The notes below the pieces were generated by a model. It did no database searches, was not told where the DNA came from, and worked only from the letters and a program-made list of their open reading frames with translations. Positions 9,247 through 17,680 of a DNA stretch of 64,000 bases are shown in pieces. Position 1 is the stretch's first letter; the number at the start of each line of letters is the position of its first letter. A program made the position numbers and the translations under genes. The stretch covers positions 62,001 through 126,000 of the forward strand of contig PCAK01000040.1 in the NCBI GenBank assembly GCA_002730525.1, read 5' to 3'. This stretch comes from Acidobacteriota bacterium. Its GTDB lineage: Bacteria; Acidobacteriota; Vicinamibacteria; Vicinamibacterales; UBA823.

Positions 9247-9813
9247 ATGACTGCCAACTCACGTCCACCATCCCTGCATCGAGATCCCGAGAGCGCCGTC
9301 GAGATCGCGCAGCACTACATCCGCGATCTGGTCTACGGCGCGCTCGACGGCATCATCACGACCTTCGCAGTCGTGGCCGGCGTCACCGGCGGCGCGCTGT
9401 CGCTGAAGGCGGTGCTGGTCGTCGGCGTGGCGAACCTCTTCGCCGACGGGCTCTCAATGGGTGTCGGAAACTACCTGAGCATCCGATCGCACGAGAGCGC
9501 GCTCGTCGCGCAGAATCGGCCGGAAGAGGAAGCTCGACCGATCTGGCATGGATTGGCGACGTTCGCGGCGTTCGTCATCGTCGGCGCCGTTCCCCTGGTC
9601 CCCTACGTCATGTCGGACTTCGCGCTCGGCCGGTTCGAAGTCTCCTGCGGGATGACGCTGGTCGTTCTCTTCGGGGTCGGCGCGTCGAGAGCAATGGTGA
9701 CGACCGACAGCTGGTGGTTGAGCGGACTCGAGATGCTGCTGCTCGGCGTGGCCGTGGCCGGCGCCGCGTACGGCGCGGGCGCGGTCGTCGCCGACTGGGT
9801 CGGAGAGGTGTAA
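9247..9813 (+). CDS. VIT1/CCC1-family iron/manganese transporter
   Basis: 188 aa from the ATG at 9247. A longer upstream reading is low-complexity and overlaps the preceding gene. The N-terminal helix contains the family signature YGALDGIITTFAVVAGVTGG, followed by ANLFADGLSMGVGNYLS with the conserved DG...S.G.G.Y pattern. Five membrane segments are visible. The Glu-rich cytoplasmic loop between TM2 and TM3 is short (RPEEEARP). Family members exchange protons for Fe2+ or Mn2+. It is the second gene of a likely two-gene operon with the heme-copper-like protein, which suggests a shared metal or respiratory role (inference). Confidence 0.9.
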   Translation: MTANSRPPSLHRDPESAVEIAQHYIRDLVYGALDGIITTFAVVAGVTGGALSLKAVLVVGVANLFADGLSMGVGNYLSIRSHESALVAQNRPEEEARPIWHGLATFAAFVIVGAVPLVPYVMSDFALGRFEVSCGMTLVVLFGVGASRAMVTTDSWWLSGLEMLLLGVAVAGAAYGAGAVVADWVGEV

Positions 9814-9822
9814 TCCGCCGTC

Positions 9823-10664
9823 CTAGACGACGGCAAAGACCCGCGCGGGGCCGCCCGAACCGCGCTCGTGCTTCGGAGCGCCGCCGACGAGCGTCGCACC
9901 GGCGGCGGGCACGGTCTCGAGGTTGGCCATCAACTCGACACCGTACTTTCCGGCCGGCAGGAACGTGCGATGGCTGGATACTCCTGGGCAGTGCCCAGGT
10001 CGAGGCTGAATCCGTCCACGCCGGCGCCGACGATGTCACGCTCCTCACAGAGGAACGCCGCAGCTTCGCCGGTATAGCCCGGCGCATGCATGACGCCGTC
10101 GTCGTCGAGGTTCGCGAACGCGTCGGGGTCGCCGATGCGGTCGCCCCACCCGGAGAGCATCGCGACGAACGCACCGGGCGGCAGCGGGCCGTGCGCCGCC
10201 TCCCAGGCCAGGATGTCGTCGACCGTGACGCCAGTATCTGGGTCGTCGGCCGCGCGGGAGGCGATCGAAATGACCGCCAGCGGTGCAAAGAAGTTCTCCG
10301 CCGGGATCTGATCGGTCGTCATCCCACCCTCGGCGAAGTGCATCGGCGCATCGAGATGCGTGCCGGTGTGCTCGCCGAACGTCAGGTCGTTGTTGTAGAC
10401 GCCGTTCTCCTCGAGGCTCGAGGTCTGGGTCATCTGCGGGCAGGTCAGGCCCGGGTAGACCGGCATCGACATCGTCAGGACATGCGTCAAGTCGAAGAGC
10501 TGGTCGTAGGGCCGTGGCCGGCCCGTTTCGGGTTGAGCCTCAGGCGGCGTCTCGGCGGGCGCGCCCCCGCACGCCGCGCCCAGCGGGGCGGCGCTCATCG
10601 CACCCAGAACCTGCCGTCGCGACACGGTTCGCTTGACCGTCTCGATTACGCTCGGTGCGCACAT
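9823..10664 (-). pseudogene. Exported cyclase-family (kynurenine-formamidase-like) hydrolase, frameshifted near the C-terminus
   Basis: The ATG at 10662-10664 follows a perfect AAGGAGGA ribosome binding site. The N-terminus combines a twin-arginine-like motif (SRRQVLG) with a lipobox-like GAAC, suggesting export. The metal-binding signature HTGTHLDAPMHF is intact. The frame then stops at 9930, but the expected C-terminal sequence continues in the next frame (RTFLPAGKYGVE, then MANLETVPAAGATLVGGAP and GSGGPARVFAVV) to the stop at 9823-9825. One missing base near 9973 explains it; an extra C in CCAGCCATCGC would restore P-A-H-R-T-F. It is either a recent pseudogene or a one-base assembly error. 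The family hydrolyses amide or cyclic substrates. Confidence 0.8.
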
Positions 10665-10795
10665 GCTGTTCCTCCTTCGGTCGGACGCAGGGCCGACCCG
10701 CCGCGGCCTGCCGGTTCGGCTACTCCGGCGGGTCCTGGCTGGGTTGCCGTCGATCCTACCGTGGAGGTCCGCGCCGATTCGTTGTGCACTTCATC

Positions 10796-10801
10796 TATAA
10801 T
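10796..10801 (+). promoter_or_regulatory. -10 box upstream of D-cysteine desulfhydrase gene
   Basis: A perfect TATAAT 20 bases before the ATG at 10822. No good -35 hexamer lies at 16-18 bases spacing, so only the -10 is claimed. Confidence 0.45.
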
Positions 10802-10821
10802 CCGGTGTTCCGAACAAACCG

Positions 10822-11862
10822 ATGACTGAATCTTCGATCGCCCAGGCCCTCGCCCGGCATCCCCGCCAGGATCTGATTCGGACGCCGACACCGCTCGTGC
10901 GCCTGCCCCATCTGAGCGAGCGCCTCAATCTGGATCTCTTCATCAAGCGAGAGGACCTGACCGACCTGGCGCTGGGCGGCGACAAGCCGCGCAAGCTGGA
11001 ATACGAAACGGCCAAGGCAGTCGCCGAGGACGCGACGATTCTCGTGACCTGCGGCAGCACACAGAGCAACCATGCGCGGCTGACCACCGCGGCGGCGAGG
11101 AAGCTCGGCCTGAAGTCGGCGGTGGTCCTCAGCCGCGACCGGTTCCAGGCGTTCCAGGCCAACCTGCTGACGGTCTACCTGATGGGAGCCGACGTCCGGT
11201 TCGTCGACACCGAGGACCACTGGGATCTGGAGCGGCATGTCCTGGCGCTTTGTGACGAATTGCGAGCAGGCGGCGAGCGTCCCTACTACATCCCCGTCAG
11301 CGGCACGACGCCGACGAGCTGCCTCGGCTACGTCCGGGCTGGCCTGGAACTGGCGGACCAGCTCGAGGCCGACGGGATCCAGCCCGACGCGGTCTACACG
11401 CCGTTCGGGACGGGGGGCATCTTCACGTCGATGCTCCTGTCACTGCGCGAGCGGGGCCTCGACTGTCCGGTCGTCGGCGTGAGCGTCAACGCGCGCCTGG
11501 AGAAGTGCCGCGAGAACCTCGAGAAGTGGTGGGCGGGGCTGTGTGAACTGCTCGAGCGCGATCGGGCCCGTCCGCGAGGCGCTCACGAGATTCGCGACGA
11601 ATTCATCGGCCGTGAGTACGGCGACGCGACTGAGGGCTGTCTCGACGCGCTGATGTTGATGGCCGAGATCGAGGGGATCCTGCTCGACCCGGTCTACTCG
11701 GGGAAGGTGTTCTCAGGACTGCTGGCCGATCACGCCGCCGGACGCTGGGTGTCGGGCCAGCGGCTCGTCTTCATCCACTCGGGTGGGACGCCCGCCATCT
11801 TCGCGTATCACGACGAGATCAAGCGGCACCTCGTCAAGCGCGGCCGGACGATCGACGCATGA
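10822..11862 (+). CDS. dcyD: D-cysteine desulfhydrase / ACC-deaminase-family PLP enzyme
   Basis: 346 aa, a fold-type II PLP enzyme. Near the N-terminus TPLVRL is followed by IKREDLTDLALGGDKPRKLEY, with the PLP-binding Lys in GGDKPRK (about residue 56). The phosphate and substrate loop CGSTQSNHAR and the Gly loop PFGTGGIF follow, and HSGGTP is near the C-terminus. The family converts D-cysteine to pyruvate, H2S and ammonia, or opens aminocyclopropane carboxylate. Sequence alone does not separate the two. It is preceded by a -10 box, divergent from the cyclase gene and convergent with threonine aldolase 17 bp away. Confidence 0.88.
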   Translation: MTESSIAQALARHPRQDLIRTPTPLVRLPHLSERLNLDLFIKREDLTDLALGGDKPRKLEYETAKAVAEDATILVTCGSTQSNHARLTTAAARKLGLKSAVVLSRDRFQAFQANLLTVYLMGADVRFVDTEDHWDLERHVLALCDELRAGGERPYYIPVSGTTPTSCLGYVRAGLELADQLEADGIQPDAVYTPFGTGGIFTSMLLSLRERGLDCPVVGVSVNARLEKCRENLEKWWAGLCELLERDRARPRGAHEIRDEFIGREYGDATEGCLDALMLMAEIEGILLDPVYSGKVFSGLLADHAAGRWVSGQRLVFIHSGGTPAIFAYHDEIKRHLVKRGRTIDA

Positions 11863-11879
11863 GCTTCGCGGCGGGCCCG

Positions 11880-12932
11880 CTAGGCGGCCTGTTCCGAGAC
11901 GACCGCCCCGACGATCGCCAGCGCCTTCTGAATCTGAGCCTCCGAGATGTCGGCGTGGGGCACCGCGCGAACGCCGTCTGCGCCTGTGGTCAGCAGGTGG
12001 AGGCCGGCGTCATGGCACCGCTCGACGAACGCGCCGGAGGGCATCGCCGCCAGCGTGAAGCGGACGATGTTGGTCTGGACCCGCGCCAGATCGATCCCGA
12101 TCCCGGTGATGCGGCTCAGCCCCCCAGCGAAGGCGGTCGCCTTCGAGTGATCTGCCGCCAGGCCCGCGCGATGATGCTCCAGCGCGTGCAGTGCGCCGGC
12201 CGCTACGACGCCGGCCTGCCGGAACCCGCCGCCGAACATCGCCTTGAACCGCCGGGCGCGCGCGACCAACTCGGACGACCCCGCCAGCGCCGACCCGACC
12301 GGCGCACCCAGGCCCTTCGAGAAGCAGACGCTCACCGTGTCGAACGGCGCGGCGTACTCTCGCTCCGAGACGCCGGTCGCCACCGAGGCGTGCCAGAGCC
12401 GCGCACCATCCATGTGCAGCCGGAGCCCGTGCTGCCGTCCCGCCGCGCACACCGCTTCGACCGCGTCGAGCGGCCAGATCGTTCCGCCGCCGCCGTTGTG
12501 CGTGTTCTCGATGCAGAGCAGCTTCGTGGGCGGCAGCAGCGTTGCCGGCGTGAACGGATGCACCGGCATCGCGGCGGCGTGAACGTCCTCGGCGGTGAAT
12601 ACGCCGTGGATGCCCGGTAATCCCTTCGTCATCACGCCAGACAGCGCAGCTGGCCCGCCGGCCTCCGCGCGCGCCACGTGGGCGTTTGCGTCGATCAGGA
12701 TCTGATCGCCCGGCTCCGTGTGTGTCCGGATCGCGACCTGGTTTGTCATCGTGCCGGTCGGCATGTAGACGGCGTCGTCCTTGCCGAGGAGGTCGGCGGT
12801 CCGCCGCTCGAGGGCGAGGACGGTCGGGTCGTCCCGGTAGACGTCGTCGCCGACGTCGGCCGCGGCCATGGCCTCGCGCATGGCGGCCGTCGGCTTCGTC
12901 ACCGTGTCACTACGCAAGTCGATCATATTCAT
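11880..12932 (-). CDS. ltaE: Low-specificity L-threonine aldolase
   Basis: 350 aa, a PLP-dependent fold-type I enzyme that cleaves L-threonine or L-allo-threonine to glycine and acetaldehyde. The diagnostic N-terminus IDLRSDTVTKPT is present, as are DDVYRDDPT, the GTMTNQ phosphate loop, HMDGAR (Asp binding the pyridine nitrogen) and the Schiff-base Lys in SVCFSKGLGAPVGS. The length is normal for the family. The ATG at 12932 precedes a second ATG two codons in; either may be used. It lies five bases after the DinB gene and is the last gene of a phzF-dinB-ltaE operon. Confidence 0.95.
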   Translation of the reverse strand: MNMIDLRSDTVTKPTAAMREAMAAADVGDDVYRDDPTVLALERRTADLLGKDDAVYMPTGTMTNQVAIRTHTEPGDQILIDANAHVARAEAGGPAALSGVMTKGLPGIHGVFTAEDVHAAAMPVHPFTPATLLPPTKLLCIENTHNGGGGTIWPLDAVEAVCAAGRQHGLRLHMDGARLWHASVATGVSEREYAAPFDTVSVCFSKGLGAPVGSALAGSSELVARARRFKAMFGGGFRQAGVVAAGALHALEHHRAGLAADHSKATAFAGGLSRITGIGIDLARVQTNIVRFTLAAMPSGAFVERCHDAGLHLLTTGADGVRAVPHADISEAQIQKALAIVGAVVSEQAA

Positions 12933-12937
12933 ACCTG

Positions 12938-13465
12938 CTAGAGATACCGCTCGCGGAGGACGTCGAGATGGTGTGCGACGTGGCCAGCCGAGATCCAGAT
13001 CAGCGCGCGCACGGTGGTCCGGTTACCCGACGACGTGCCGACACGCGAGAAGACCTCCTCGTCGAAGCTGCCGAACAGCCTCAGGCTCGCGCTGCGCAGA
13101 TCCCCGAACTCCTCGATCCATTCGTCGAGATGTTGGTTGCTGACGTCGGTGTTGGCGACGAACGCCGCTTGATCCATGTCGGGCAGTGGACTCTGGTCGG
13201 CACGCGCAATCCACAGCGCCCGGTACGAGAAGACCCACTCGGTGTCGATCATGTGGCGCAGCATCTCCATGACCGACCACTTGTCGGGCGCGTAGCGATA
13301 ACGCCGCTTGTCGGGTGGAATCGCGCTCAACGTCTCGATGACGTTCGCGCGCTGAGCGCTCAAGGTGTCGAGGATGTCACCGTCCGGAAGCTTCGCCAGG
13401 TAGCCGGTGTAGAACGGTGCATGCTCGCCGTCCGCCGGTCGTTGCGCCCGCCAATTGGTCATCAT
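12938..13465 (-). CDS. DinB-family protein
   Basis: 175 aa. A four-helix-bundle DinB/YfiT-like protein with three conserved histidines expected to bind a divalent metal: the first in MLRHMIDTEWVF, the others in SAGHVAHHLDVLRERYL. The family includes bacillithiol- and mycothiol-type S-transferases and proteins of unknown function, so the reaction is not assigned. It lies between phzF and ltaE with gaps of 7 and 5 bases, indicating co-transcription. Confidence 0.9.
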   Translation of the reverse strand: MMTNWRAQRPADGEHAPFYTGYLAKLPDGDILDTLSAQRANVIETLSAIPPDKRRYRYAPDKWSVMEMLRHMIDTEWVFSYRALWIARADQSPLPDMDQAAFVANTDVSNQHLDEWIEEFGDLRSASLRLFGSFDEEVFSRVGTSSGNRTTVRALIWISAGHVAHHLDVLRERYL

Positions 13466-13472
13466 GAACGCC

Positions 13473-14378
13473 TCATGCCGTTAGGGTGCCTTCCGACACC
13501 ATGATCGCGCTACCGCCGACCCGCACCTCCATCGTGCCGCCGGCGGTGCGCTCGATCGACATCCAGATCTCGCTCGGCCGGCCCATCTTGACCCCTTGGA
13601 GGTTGAGCATCCGGTCGGACTGGTCCGCGGGGACGACGGCGTGCTCGACAAGGTAGGCTCCCAGCGGCCCGCTCGCCGAACCGGTGGCCGGATCCTCGGC
13701 GATCCCGAACGACGGCGCGAACATCCGGCTGTAGGCCACTGCGTCGTCGTCGCCGCGCTCGGTCGTGAAGAGGTACACCGGCAGGGTGGAGAGGTCGGCC
13801 GTGGCGAAGTAGCCGTCAAGCGCGCTGGTGTCCGATCGGGCGCCGTCGAGCGCCGATCGGGTCGCGACCGGCACCATCAGGAACTCGACGCCGCACGAGA
13901 CCGGCTGGACCGGGAGGGCGTCCACGATCTCGGCGGCATCGATGCCGAGCGCCTCACCGAGCCCATCACGACGTGTCACCGGCGCGCCGAATCGGGGCGG
14001 CTGCTGCCGCATCCAGGCCGACTCGAGCCGCGAGCCATCCCACTCGAGCGTGACCGGCGTTGGCCCGACGCCAAGTTCGAACATGAATCTCTCTTGACCG
14101 ACCTGGATGACGCCGTCGTGCGCCAGGGCGTAAATACTGCCGACGGTCGGGTGGCCCGCGATCGGCAGCTCGACCGCCGGGGTGAAGATCCGCATCCTTG
14201 CGTCGCCGCCCGCCTCGGCTGGCAGGATGAACGTCGTCTCCGAGTAGGCCATCTCGGCCGCGATCTGCTGCATGACCGACGGGTCGAGGCCTGCCGCCGC
14301 GGGGAACACGGCGAGTTGGTTCCCGGCGAACCGGCGGTTCGTGAAAACGTCGAGATGCAGGTACCGGTAGGCAGTCAT
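13473..14378 (-). CDS. PhzF-family isomerase/epimerase-like protein
   Basis: 301 aa with the two-lobed diaminopimelate-epimerase-like fold. The N-terminal lobe carries LDVFTNRRFAGNQLAVF and the acidic catalytic region AYSETTFILP (Glu in SET). IAGHPTVGS and the second-lobe signature EDPATGSASGPLGAYL follow. Phenazine genes are absent, so a phenazine role is unlikely; most family members are of unknown metabolic function. It leads the phzF-dinB-ltaE set, with an aminotransferase remnant ending four bases upstream. Confidence 0.92.
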   Translation of the reverse strand: MTAYRYLHLDVFTNRRFAGNQLAVFPAAAGLDPSVMQQIAAEMAYSETTFILPAEAGGDARMRIFTPAVELPIAGHPTVGSIYALAHDGVIQVGQERFMFELGVGPTPVTLEWDGSRLESAWMRQQPPRFGAPVTRRDGLGEALGIDAAEIVDALPVQPVSCGVEFLMVPVATRSALDGARSDTSALDGYFATADLSTLPVYLFTTERGDDDAVAYSRMFAPSFGIAEDPATGSASGPLGAYLVEHAVVPADQSDRMLNLQGVKMGRPSEIWMSIERTAGGTMEVRVGGSAIMVSEGTLTA

Positions 14379-14382
14379 GTCG

Positions 14383-14556
14383 CTACGAGGCCACGGCCAG
14401 CGATTCTCGCACGGCCTCGGCGGTCAATGCGAGTGCGTCGTCGAAACCCTCGGTGCAGGCCCCGAACCCGATTCTCAGGTGCGAGGGCCGACCGAAGCAG
14501 TCGCCTGGCCCGAGGATGACGCCCTTCGCCGCCGCCGCCTCGCACAGTGGCCGGGC
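14383..14556 (-). pseudogene. C-terminal remnant of a class I/II aminotransferase
   Basis: The last 57 residues of this frame read like the C-terminus of a fold-type I aminotransferase: a small-domain segment with KGVILGPGDCFGRPSHLRIGF followed by an amphipathic helix ending ESLAVAS. The rest of the enzyme, about 300 residues including the PLP Lys, is absent upstream, where the frame becomes low-complexity. The stop lies four bases before phzF, so an intact ancestor was probably the first gene of the operon. Confidence 0.55.
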
Positions 14557-14789
14557 GTTGCTTATAGTCCTGGTGAGGTGTTTCAGGTCGAGCCTGAGCC
14601 TGGCCGACATCTCAGGCTCTGCTTCGGGACCCTGAACGAGGACCGGATCCGCCAGGTTGTCGGGACGCTGGGCGGCTTGATCCAGGAGCGGTTGCGCACG
14701 ACACCGGCGGCGACCGAACGGCCCGCCGACCGTCGGACGGTAGTCTGAGATGAGGCAATCGGCGGGGGGCCAAGGAGGAGGAGGCAGCA

Positions 14790-15310
14790 TTGACCATCAC
14801 CTGGAAGTGGACCGCACCTGTGCTGATCGCGTTCATGTCGATTTCGGCCGGACTGGCCGCCCAGGACCCGGCCACGCAACTCGTGGACGAGGCGCTGCTG
14901 TCGTGAGGTTCGAGGACGGCGAGCAGGTGACGCTGCGCGAGGGGACCAACGGCATCTTCTGCCGGGCCGACGATCCCGACGTCCGCGGCGTCGCCGTCTG
15001 GTGTTATCCGGAGTCCCACGATGCGTATGCCCGGCGCTGGTACCAGCTCGCGGCCGAGGGGCACGCGCCGGGCGAAGTCGATGCGATGATTACTGAGGAG
15101 ATCGCGTCCGGCAGCCTCGAGTGGCCCGCCGTCGCGGTGAACTACAACCTGCGGGGGCCGAGTCTCGACAACGCGTTGCTGAACACCGTGGTGTTCGTGC
15201 CGTTTGCCACCGGCGAGTCGCTCGGCATCGTTGAGGAGCGTAGCTTCAACCGCCCGTGGCTGATGAACGCCGGGACGGCATTCGCGCACATCATGATTCC
15301 AAGGCAGTGA
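14790..15310 (+). pseudogene. Secreted protein of unknown function, frame-disrupted after its signal peptide
   Basis: A strong AAGGAGGAGGAGG precedes a TTG at 14790, giving a signal peptide (ITWKWTAPVLIAFMSISAGLAAQ). A TGA at 14904 ends this frame after 38 codons. The protein clearly continues in the adjacent frame from about 14900 (VRFEDGEQVTLREGTNGIFC, then CYPESHDAYARRWYQL) to the stop at 15308-15310. A short deletion or a one-base loss explains the break. The TLREGTNG-type motif recalls small exported proteins of unknown function. The final TGA overlaps the GTG start of the DUF5916 gene, so the two were translationally coupled. Two conserved-looking Cys may form a disulfide. Confidence 0.6.
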
Positions 15311-17541
15311 GTAGCGTTCCGACCGTCCTGATCGTCGTCACCGCCACCTTCGTCGGCGGCCTCCTGCTCGATACGCGGAGCCCCGTGGCGGCGGCAGCGA
15401 CTCCGCTGGCTCCGCTGACCCTCGAGCAGCGAGACGCCGAGGGCAATGTCACGTTGCGCGCCATTCCTCTGGCCGAGGCTCTGGTCGTCGACGGACGGCT
15501 CGACGAGCCGACCTACGAGGAGGTCGAGCCGGCGGGCAACTTCGTGCAGCAGGAACCGATCGAAGGTGCGGCGGCGACGGAGCCAACCGAGGCGTGGATC
15601 CTCTACGACGACGACAATCTCTACGTCTCGGCCCGGCTATGGGACAGCGCACCCGAGCGGATGGTGGCCAACGAGCTGCGCCGCGACCACCGGAACATCC
15701 GTGACAACGAGAGCTTCGCGGTCGTGCTCGACACGTTTCACGACCGTCGGAACGGCTTCTTCTTCCAGACCAACGCGCTTGGCGCGCTCCGAGACGGCTT
15801 GATTACCGACGAGCGCAACGCCAACTTCGACTGGAACACCGTCTGGGACGTCCGGACCGGCGAATTCGAGAACGGCTGGACTCTCGAGATGGTCATCCCG
15901 TTCAAGTCGCTCCGCTTTCGCGGCCAGGGCGACCAGGTGTGGGGGATCAACCTGCATCGCTTCGTCAGGTGGAAGAACGAGCACTCGTTCGTCAATCCGG
16001 TCCCGGCGTCGTACGGCGAGGAAGGGATCTACCGGATGTCGTCGGCCGGGACGCTCGTCGACCTGCGGCTGCAGACAGGTTCGCGCACGCTCGAGATCAA
16101 GCCGTACGGTATCTCGTCGGTCTCGACTGATGTCACCGTGACACCCGACCTGACCAACGACTTCGACGCCGAGGGCGGACTCGATGCCAAGTACAACCTG
16201 ACGAAGGGCCTGACGGCCGACTTCACGTACAACACCGACTTCGCCCAGGTCGAGGCAGACGACGAACAGGTGAACCTGACGCGATTCAATCTCTTTTTCC
16301 CCGAGAAGAGGGAGTTCTTCCTGGAGGGGCAGGGGCTCTTCGAGTTCGGCGGCCCCGAGCGCGTCATCTGGGGGCGGCCCAGCAATGCACCGGTCGTCTT
16401 CTTCAGCCGGCGGATCGGGCTCGACGGCGGGCACGAGATTCCGCTCAACGTCGGCGGTCGGGTGACCGGGCGCGCCGGGGACTACACGGTCGGCGCGCTC
16501 GCCATCCGGACCGGTGACGAGCCAGACCTGGGCGTCGAGTCGACCAATTTTTCAGTCGTGCGGATCAGGCGAGACGTCTTTGCGCGCAGTGCCGTTGGCA
16601 TCATCGGCACCCACCGCTCGGGCTCGAATCAGGTCTTCGGCGCCGACGCCAGCCTGGCGTTCTTCCAGAACCTGAGCCTGACCGGCTTCTGGGCCCGCAG
16701 CCTGACCCAGGGGCGCGACGGCGAGGATTACAGCTACCGGGGACGCCTCGAAAACCTGGGCGACCGTTACGGCATCGAGTACGAGCACCTCGTGGTCGGG
16801 GAGGGCTTCAATCCGGAGGTCGGCTTCCTGCGCCGGCGGAATTTTCGGCGCAACTACATGCAGGTGCAATTCACGCCGCGACCCGACATGCCGTCAGTCC
16901 GGAAGTTCAGGAACGAACTGAGCTTCGATTACATCGAGACGATGGACGGGCGACTCGAGTCGCGCGAACTGCGCTATTTCTGGGCCGCGGAGTTCCAGCG
17001 CGGCGACGAGTGGTGGCTTTGGTACGAGCGGGACTTCGAGTTCCTGTCGGAGCCGTTCGAGATTGCCGATGGCATCGTGCTGCCGGTCGGGCCCTATTCG
17101 TCCGACTCGTTTCTCAGCAACTACAATCTCGGGCCGCAGCGCCCGATCAACGGCTGGCTCGGGTTCATTAAAGGCAGCTTCTTCGGGGGCACGCGGACGC
17201 AGGCGAGATACTTCGGGCGGGTCGAGCTGTCGCCGATCGTCTCGATCGAACCCCGCATCGCGATCGACTGGGTCGATCTGCCCCAGGGCAGCTTCGTCTC
17301 GAAGCTGGTCAGCGGGCGCTTCAACTACACGATCTCGCCGCGGTCGTTCTTCTCGGCGCTGCTGCAGTACAATTCGGGCTCGGACGCGTTCAGCACGAAC
17401 ATCAGGTTCAGGTGGGAGTACCAGCCAGGCAGCGACCTGTTCGTGGTCTACAGCGAGGGCCGGAATACGGACGAGCGCGGCTTCCCGATGTTGCAGAACC
17501 GCGGTTTCGTCGTGAAGTTCACGCGGCTGTTCCGTTTCTAG
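15307..17541 (+). CDS. DUF5916 outer-membrane protein with CBM9-like N-terminal domain
   Basis: 744 aa from the GTG at 15307, which overlaps the preceding stop in GTGA. The start gives a hydrophobic signal segment (VLIVVTATFVGGLLL). Residues about 50-250 form a carbohydrate-binding family 9-like sandwich: ALVVDGRLDEPTYEEV, then DDDNLYVSARLWDS and FEVV-like VVLDTFHDRRNGFFF. The remainder is a DUF5916 beta-barrel with the signature FPEKREFFLEGQGLFEFG and a C-terminal VVKFTRLFRF ending in Phe, as expected for outer-membrane insertion. The ligand is unknown. The next gene, a porin-like protein, is convergent. Confidence 0.9.
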   Translation: MSSVPTVLIVVTATFVGGLLLDTRSPVAAAATPLAPLTLEQRDAEGNVTLRAIPLAEALVVDGRLDEPTYEEVEPAGNFVQQEPIEGAAATEPTEAWILYDDDNLYVSARLWDSAPERMVANELRRDHRNIRDNESFAVVLDTFHDRRNGFFFQTNALGALRDGLITDERNANFDWNTVWDVRTGEFENGWTLEMVIPFKSLRFRGQGDQVWGINLHRFVRWKNEHSFVNPVPASYGEEGIYRMSSAGTLVDLRLQTGSRTLEIKPYGISSVSTDVTVTPDLTNDFDAEGGLDAKYNLTKGLTADFTYNTDFAQVEADDEQVNLTRFNLFFPEKREFFLEGQGLFEFGGPERVIWGRPSNAPVVFFSRRIGLDGGHEIPLNVGGRVTGRAGDYTVGALAIRTGDEPDLGVESTNFSVVRIRRDVFARSAVGIIGTHRSGSNQVFGADASLAFFQNLSLTGFWARSLTQGRDGEDYSYRGRLENLGDRYGIEYEHLVVGEGFNPEVGFLRRRNFRRNYMQVQFTPRPDMPSVRKFRNELSFDYIETMDGRLESRELRYFWAAEFQRGDEWWLWYERDFEFLSEPFEIADGIVLPVGPYSSDSFLSNYNLGPQRPINGWLGFIKGSFFGGTRTQARYFGRVELSPIVSIEPRIAIDWVDLPQGSFVSKLVSGRFNYTISPRSFFSALLQYNSGSDAFSTNIRFRWEYQPGSDLFVVYSEGRNTDERGFPMLQNRGFVVKFTRLFRF

Positions 17542-17680
17542 CGCACCCCCCGTTAGCGGGTCCTGTCGCCGGCCTTCCCCCACGGGTGCTCAACCTGCGC
17601 CCATCGGCGCTGGCCTCGGGCTTGGCCTCCGCGCCCGCGGGGGGGGGGCGGTCCGGCGCCACCCGCCTCGGTGGCCTGCC

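Noticed and set aside
17639-17648. Run of ten Gs between convergent genes
   Set aside because: It lies outside genes and has no partner sequence. It is probably a simple homopolymer and possibly of uncertain length in the assembly.
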